Shown here: positions 4,718-7,508 of the stretch, piece by piece
Numbering within the stretch: the stretch's first letter is position 1
Layout of the letters: each line of letters opens with the position of its first letter
Position numbers and translations under genes: made by a program
The notes under the pieces: model-generated
The model's input: only the letters and a program-made list of their open reading frames with translations
The model's database searches: none
What the model was told of the DNA's origin: nothing
Source: Bacteroidales bacterium UBA1800
GTDB taxonomy: Bacteria; Bacteroidota; Bacteroidia; Bacteroidales; VadinHA17
Length of the DNA: 7,508 nt
NCBI GenBank assembly: GCA_002319915.1
Contig: DCFQ01000036.1
Location: 6,319 to 13,826, forward strand
Reading direction: 5' to 3'

Positions 4718-7508
4718 ATGAAAATTGCCAAGTTCCTTTTCTCCCCGGTCTTTATGGGGATACTTTTGCTGATCTTCGCCGGGTCAATGGCGGCGGCAAC
4801 ATTTATTGAAAATGATTTCGGCTCATCGGCTGCCTACAGCTCAGTCTACAATACGAGGTGGTTCGAGCTGATTATCCTTCTGCTGGCTGTCAATCTGGCA
4901 GGGCAGCTCATTATTTACAAATTGTACAGGAAAAGCAGGCTCACCGTGTTCATTTTTCACAGCGCCTTCATCATGATGGCTGCCGGGGCCGCGATAACCA
5001 GGTATTCGGGATGGGAGGGAACCATTCACATCCGTGAGGGCCAGGTAGAGGGTAATTGCTCGACCGGGGAGAAATTCCTGTCGGCAAGGCTCATAGAGAG
5101 CTCCGGGAAGGTCCTGGGCGAAACCTCCGACAGGTTCTCTTCCGTTATGCAGGAAGGAAATTACAGCCGGAAGATAGCCGGCGGGGGTCATGAATATGAA
5201 CTGGTGCTTGGCAAGGTCCTGCAGAATGCCTCAGAGCAGGTTACCGAAACGCCTCAAGGGGAACCGATGATCTCCTTCCTTCTTTCCGACAGCACGCGCA
5301 GGGAGACCGCGAATCTGAAATCCGGACAAAGCATAAATTTCGGGAAATTCACGATCGGACTTAATTCTCCTGAAAATACTGATCTGAAAATCATTACGGA
5401 TTCATCTTCATTCAGGTTCATTCCATCCGTCCCTGTTTCCGTAACCGATATGATGACGCAGGAAACGGTGACGGTTCTTCCCGGTGAAACAAAAGAACTT
5501 AAAGCAATGGGGCTTCTGACCATCGGCGGAAAGCGCATCGTGCCGCGTTCGATGGCGCTCAGGGGTACTCTCATGCCTGTTTCGATGGGCACAGCTATGG
5601 GTTCCGCAGGGAAAAATGCCCTGATATTTCACTTGCTGGAAGGTGATAATAGTGTAGTATCACTTTGTCTCTGGGATGAGGATTCGGGAGACGGGTCTTC
5701 TGCTTCAGTAAAGATCGGCGACAATACCCTTGAGATCTCGGCCGGGCCTCACAGGATACCCCTTCCCTTCACCCTCAGGCTTAACCGGTTCATTCTCGAG
5801 AGGTATCCCGGGTCGAACAGCCCATCGGGCTACAAAAGTGATGTGACGCTGACCGACAGGGCAGCAGGGATTGAAAAGCCATGCCTGATATATATGAACA
5901 ACATTCTTAAATACAAGGGATACAGGATTTTCCAGTCCTCGTTCGATCAGGATGAAAGGGGTACGATCCTATCGATAAACCACGACCCGGCAGGCATGAT
6001 GGTCACCTATACCGGTTACGGGCTTCTGTTCCTTTTCATTGTGCTTTCGCTGATGAACAGGAAGTCCTCATTCTACACGGTGACGGCCGGTGCCTGGAGC
6101 TCGGCTATCAGGAGAATTGCCCCGCTGATGCTTGTTTTGATCTTTTTGCCGGGGATGGGGAACCTGAATGCCCAGAGGCTGGTCCCCGACAGGAGATCGA
6201 GCGATGAGATCGGAAAGATCCTGGTCCAGGACCAGAAAGGAAGGACAAAGCCGCTTTTTACCCTGAGTAACGATATTCTGAGAAAAGTGGCGAGGGAGAA
6301 CAAGCTTGAGGGGCTGACCCCGATGCAGGTGTTCCTTGGTATTTATCTCGATTTCAATAACTGGAAAGATGTGCCCCTCATAAAAGTTTCGAACGGTGAG
6401 CTGAGGAAGAGCCTTGGCGTAAAGGGGAGCATGGCGTCTTTTTCTGACCTGGTAAGCTTCGGCAACGGGGGTTCCTACAAGCTCGGGGAGGATGTGAACC
6501 GGGCTTACTCCAAATCACCTGCTGAAAGAAGCAAGCTCGATAAGGAGACCATGAAGGTGGATGAGAGGGTGAATATCATATACATGATCTATACCGGGGG
6601 ATTCCTGAGGATGTTCCCGCTGCACAACGGATCGCATGATTGGGTCTCGCCTGATGAGGCACTCAGGAGCGCCGCGGACAGCCAGGATTCGCTCTATCTG
6701 AAGAGTGTGGTCCCGCTTATTTCCGAAGCCCTTCAAACAGGGAACTTTGCGAAGGCAAAACAGGTCGCGGGCACCGTAAGTGATTACCAGAAGAAATTTG
6801 CAAAATACGCCCTTCCGGACAAAGCGAGGTCTGATGCTGAAGGTCTCTATTACAGGATGATGATCTTCGAGAGGCTTTTCCCGTTCTATGCAACTGTCGG
6901 GATTGTGATGCTTGCCGGGCTGATAATAATGGTCATCAAGGGGAAGAAGGGCAATTCATCCCTGATCAGGGCGGCAGGCTGGGTCCTGTTCGCCGGCTTC
7001 CTGCTGCATACTTTCGGGCTTGGCTTGCGCTGGTTCATCTCCGGGCACTCCCCGATGAGCAACGGCTATGAATCGATGATCTTCATTTCGTGGGTAACCC
7101 TTCTTGCAGGATTTATATTCAGCAGGCGCTCCCCGTTTGCCCTCTCTGCAACGGCTGTCCTTGCATCAATGACCCTTCTCGTGGCACACATGAGCTTCAT
7201 GGATCCTGAGATCACAAACCTTGTCCCGGTTCTGAAATCATACTGGCTTACCCTGCATGTTTCAGTCATCACGGGAAGCTACGGTTTCTTAGGACTTGGA
7301 GCAATCCTTGCAATTATCTCACTCATACTGATGGCACTCTCTGATGAGGGAAACAGGGAGAGGATATCCGGTACCGTTGACGAGCTTGCCCTTATTACCT
7401 ACAGGACACTGGTGCTGGGCCTTTATTTTCTCACTATCGGCACTTTCCTGGGAGCCGTGTGGGCAAATGAGGCCTGGGGCAGATACTGGGGCTGGGACCC
7501 GAAGGAGA
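4718..7508 (+). CDS. ccsBA: Fused ResB-CcsA (CcsBA) haem export and cytochrome c synthetase, system II (partial, C-terminus off right edge)
   Basis: 930 codons are open to the right edge. The ResB-like part has helices at ~6-28, ~50-68 and ~76-96, a large extracytoplasmic region (~97-428) and a helix at ~429-449. H81 in helix 3 matches the membrane haem-ligand histidine known in CcsBA. Another hydrophobic segment (~466-484, ending NAQ) precedes a ~230-residue outer domain (~487-718). The CcsA part begins at ~721, with H764 in FLLHTFG, N782-GYE near SPMSNGYESM, H847 in TLHVSV as the likely first periplasmic haem ligand, and the haem-binding WWD motif W920-GRYWGWD927-PKE at the very end. The protein moves haem outward and joins it to CxxCH of apocytochromes. 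An in-frame ATG at 4646 would add 24 residues, but 4718 gives the usual N-terminus (KIAKFLFSPVFMG). Later helices and the remaining histidines lie outside the window. It is 199 bp after the cytochrome c gene. Confidence 0.94.
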   Translation, partial: MKIAKFLFSPVFMGILLLIFAGSMAAATFIENDFGSSAAYSSVYNTRWFELIILLLAVNLAGQLIIYKLYRKSRLTVFIFHSAFIMMAAGAAITRYSGWEGTIHIREGQVEGNCSTGEKFLSARLIESSGKVLGETSDRFSSVMQEGNYSRKIAGGGHEYELVLGKVLQNASEQVTETPQGEPMISFLLSDSTRRETANLKSGQSINFGKFTIGLNSPENTDLKIITDSSSFRFIPSVPVSVTDMMTQETVTVLPGETKELKAMGLLTIGGKRIVPRSMALRGTLMPVSMGTAMGSAGKNALIFHLLEGDNSVVSLCLWDEDSGDGSSASVKIGDNTLEISAGPHRIPLPFTLRLNRFILERYPGSNSPSGYKSDVTLTDRAAGIEKPCLIYMNNILKYKGYRIFQSSFDQDERGTILSINHDPAGMMVTYTGYGLLFLFIVLSLMNRKSSFYTVTAGAWSSAIRRIAPLMLVLIFLPGMGNLNAQRLVPDRRSSDEIGKILVQDQKGRTKPLFTLSNDILRKVARENKLEGLTPMQVFLGIYLDFNNWKDVPLIKVSNGELRKSLGVKGSMASFSDLVSFGNGGSYKLGEDVNRAYSKSPAERSKLDKETMKVDERVNIIYMIYTGGFLRMFPLHNGSHDWVSPDEALRSAADSQDSLYLKSVVPLISEALQTGNFAKAKQVAGTVSDYQKKFAKYALPDKARSDAEGLYYRMMIFERLFPFYATVGIVMLAGLIIMVIKGKKGNSSLIRAAGWVLFAGFLLHTFGLGLRWFISGHSPMSNGYESMIFISWVTLLAGFIFSRRSPFALSATAVLASMTLLVAHMSFMDPEITNLVPVLKSYWLTLHVSVITGSYGFLGLGAILAIISLILMALSDEGNRERISGTVDELALITYRTLVLGLYFLTIGTFLGAVWANEAWGRYWGWDPKE

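Noticed and set aside
4372..4731. 119-codon minus-strand open frame
   Set aside because: It lies mostly antisense to the cytochrome c gene and its spacer; the plus strand has clear haem motifs, so this is a shadow.
4841..6736. Several minus-strand open frames of 70-116 codons
   Set aside because: All are antisense to ccsBA, whose frame is continuous and carries family motifs.

Overview
The window looks like chromosomal DNA of a Bacteroidota bacterium, probably an environmental or anaerobic Bacteroidales-type lineage. The signs are: no gene has a Shine-Dalgarno sequence and the start regions are A/T-rich; two promoters fit the Bacteroidota form (TTTG, about 20 nt, TAnnTTTG); a fused ResB-CcsA cytochrome c maturation protein has a long middle domain of a kind I associate with this phylum; and the intergenic repeats are of a familiar Bacteroidota style. 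Coding GC is moderate, near 50% by eye, and gaps are AT-rich.

Left third (1-2729, minus strand): one very large gene that runs off the left edge. It encodes an exported protein with a signal peptide, a PIG-L/LmbE-type zinc deacetylase domain, a LamG-like (concanavalin A-like) domain, and at least six full 74-75-residue beta repeats plus the start of a seventh. This is a cell-surface or secreted carbohydrate-active architecture. Its promoter lies at 2760-2791.

Middle (2730-3316): a 587-bp divergent intergenic region with two outward-facing promoters, a perfect 14-bp palindrome, and a degenerate inverted 'CTTTGCG/CGCAAAG' repeat. I see no convincing gene in it.

Right half (3317-7508, plus strand): three haem-related genes in line. 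They are a four-helix, di-haem b561-type membrane cytochrome; a small exported mono-haem cytochrome c; and the fused ResB-CcsA (CcsBA) haem-export and cytochrome c synthetase, which is cut by the right edge inside its WWD motif. CcsBA would attach haem to c-type cytochromes such as the one just upstream. The b561 protein could pass quinol electrons to a periplasmic c-type partner, but no terminal reductase or oxidase is visible. Hairpins follow the first two of these genes, and a second degenerate repeat sits in the leader of ccsBA.

I did not find a clearly undescribed system. The most notable items are the multidomain PIG-L surface protein, its altered metal-site motifs, the ~230-residue middle domain of CcsBA, and two related-looking intergenic repeat elements.
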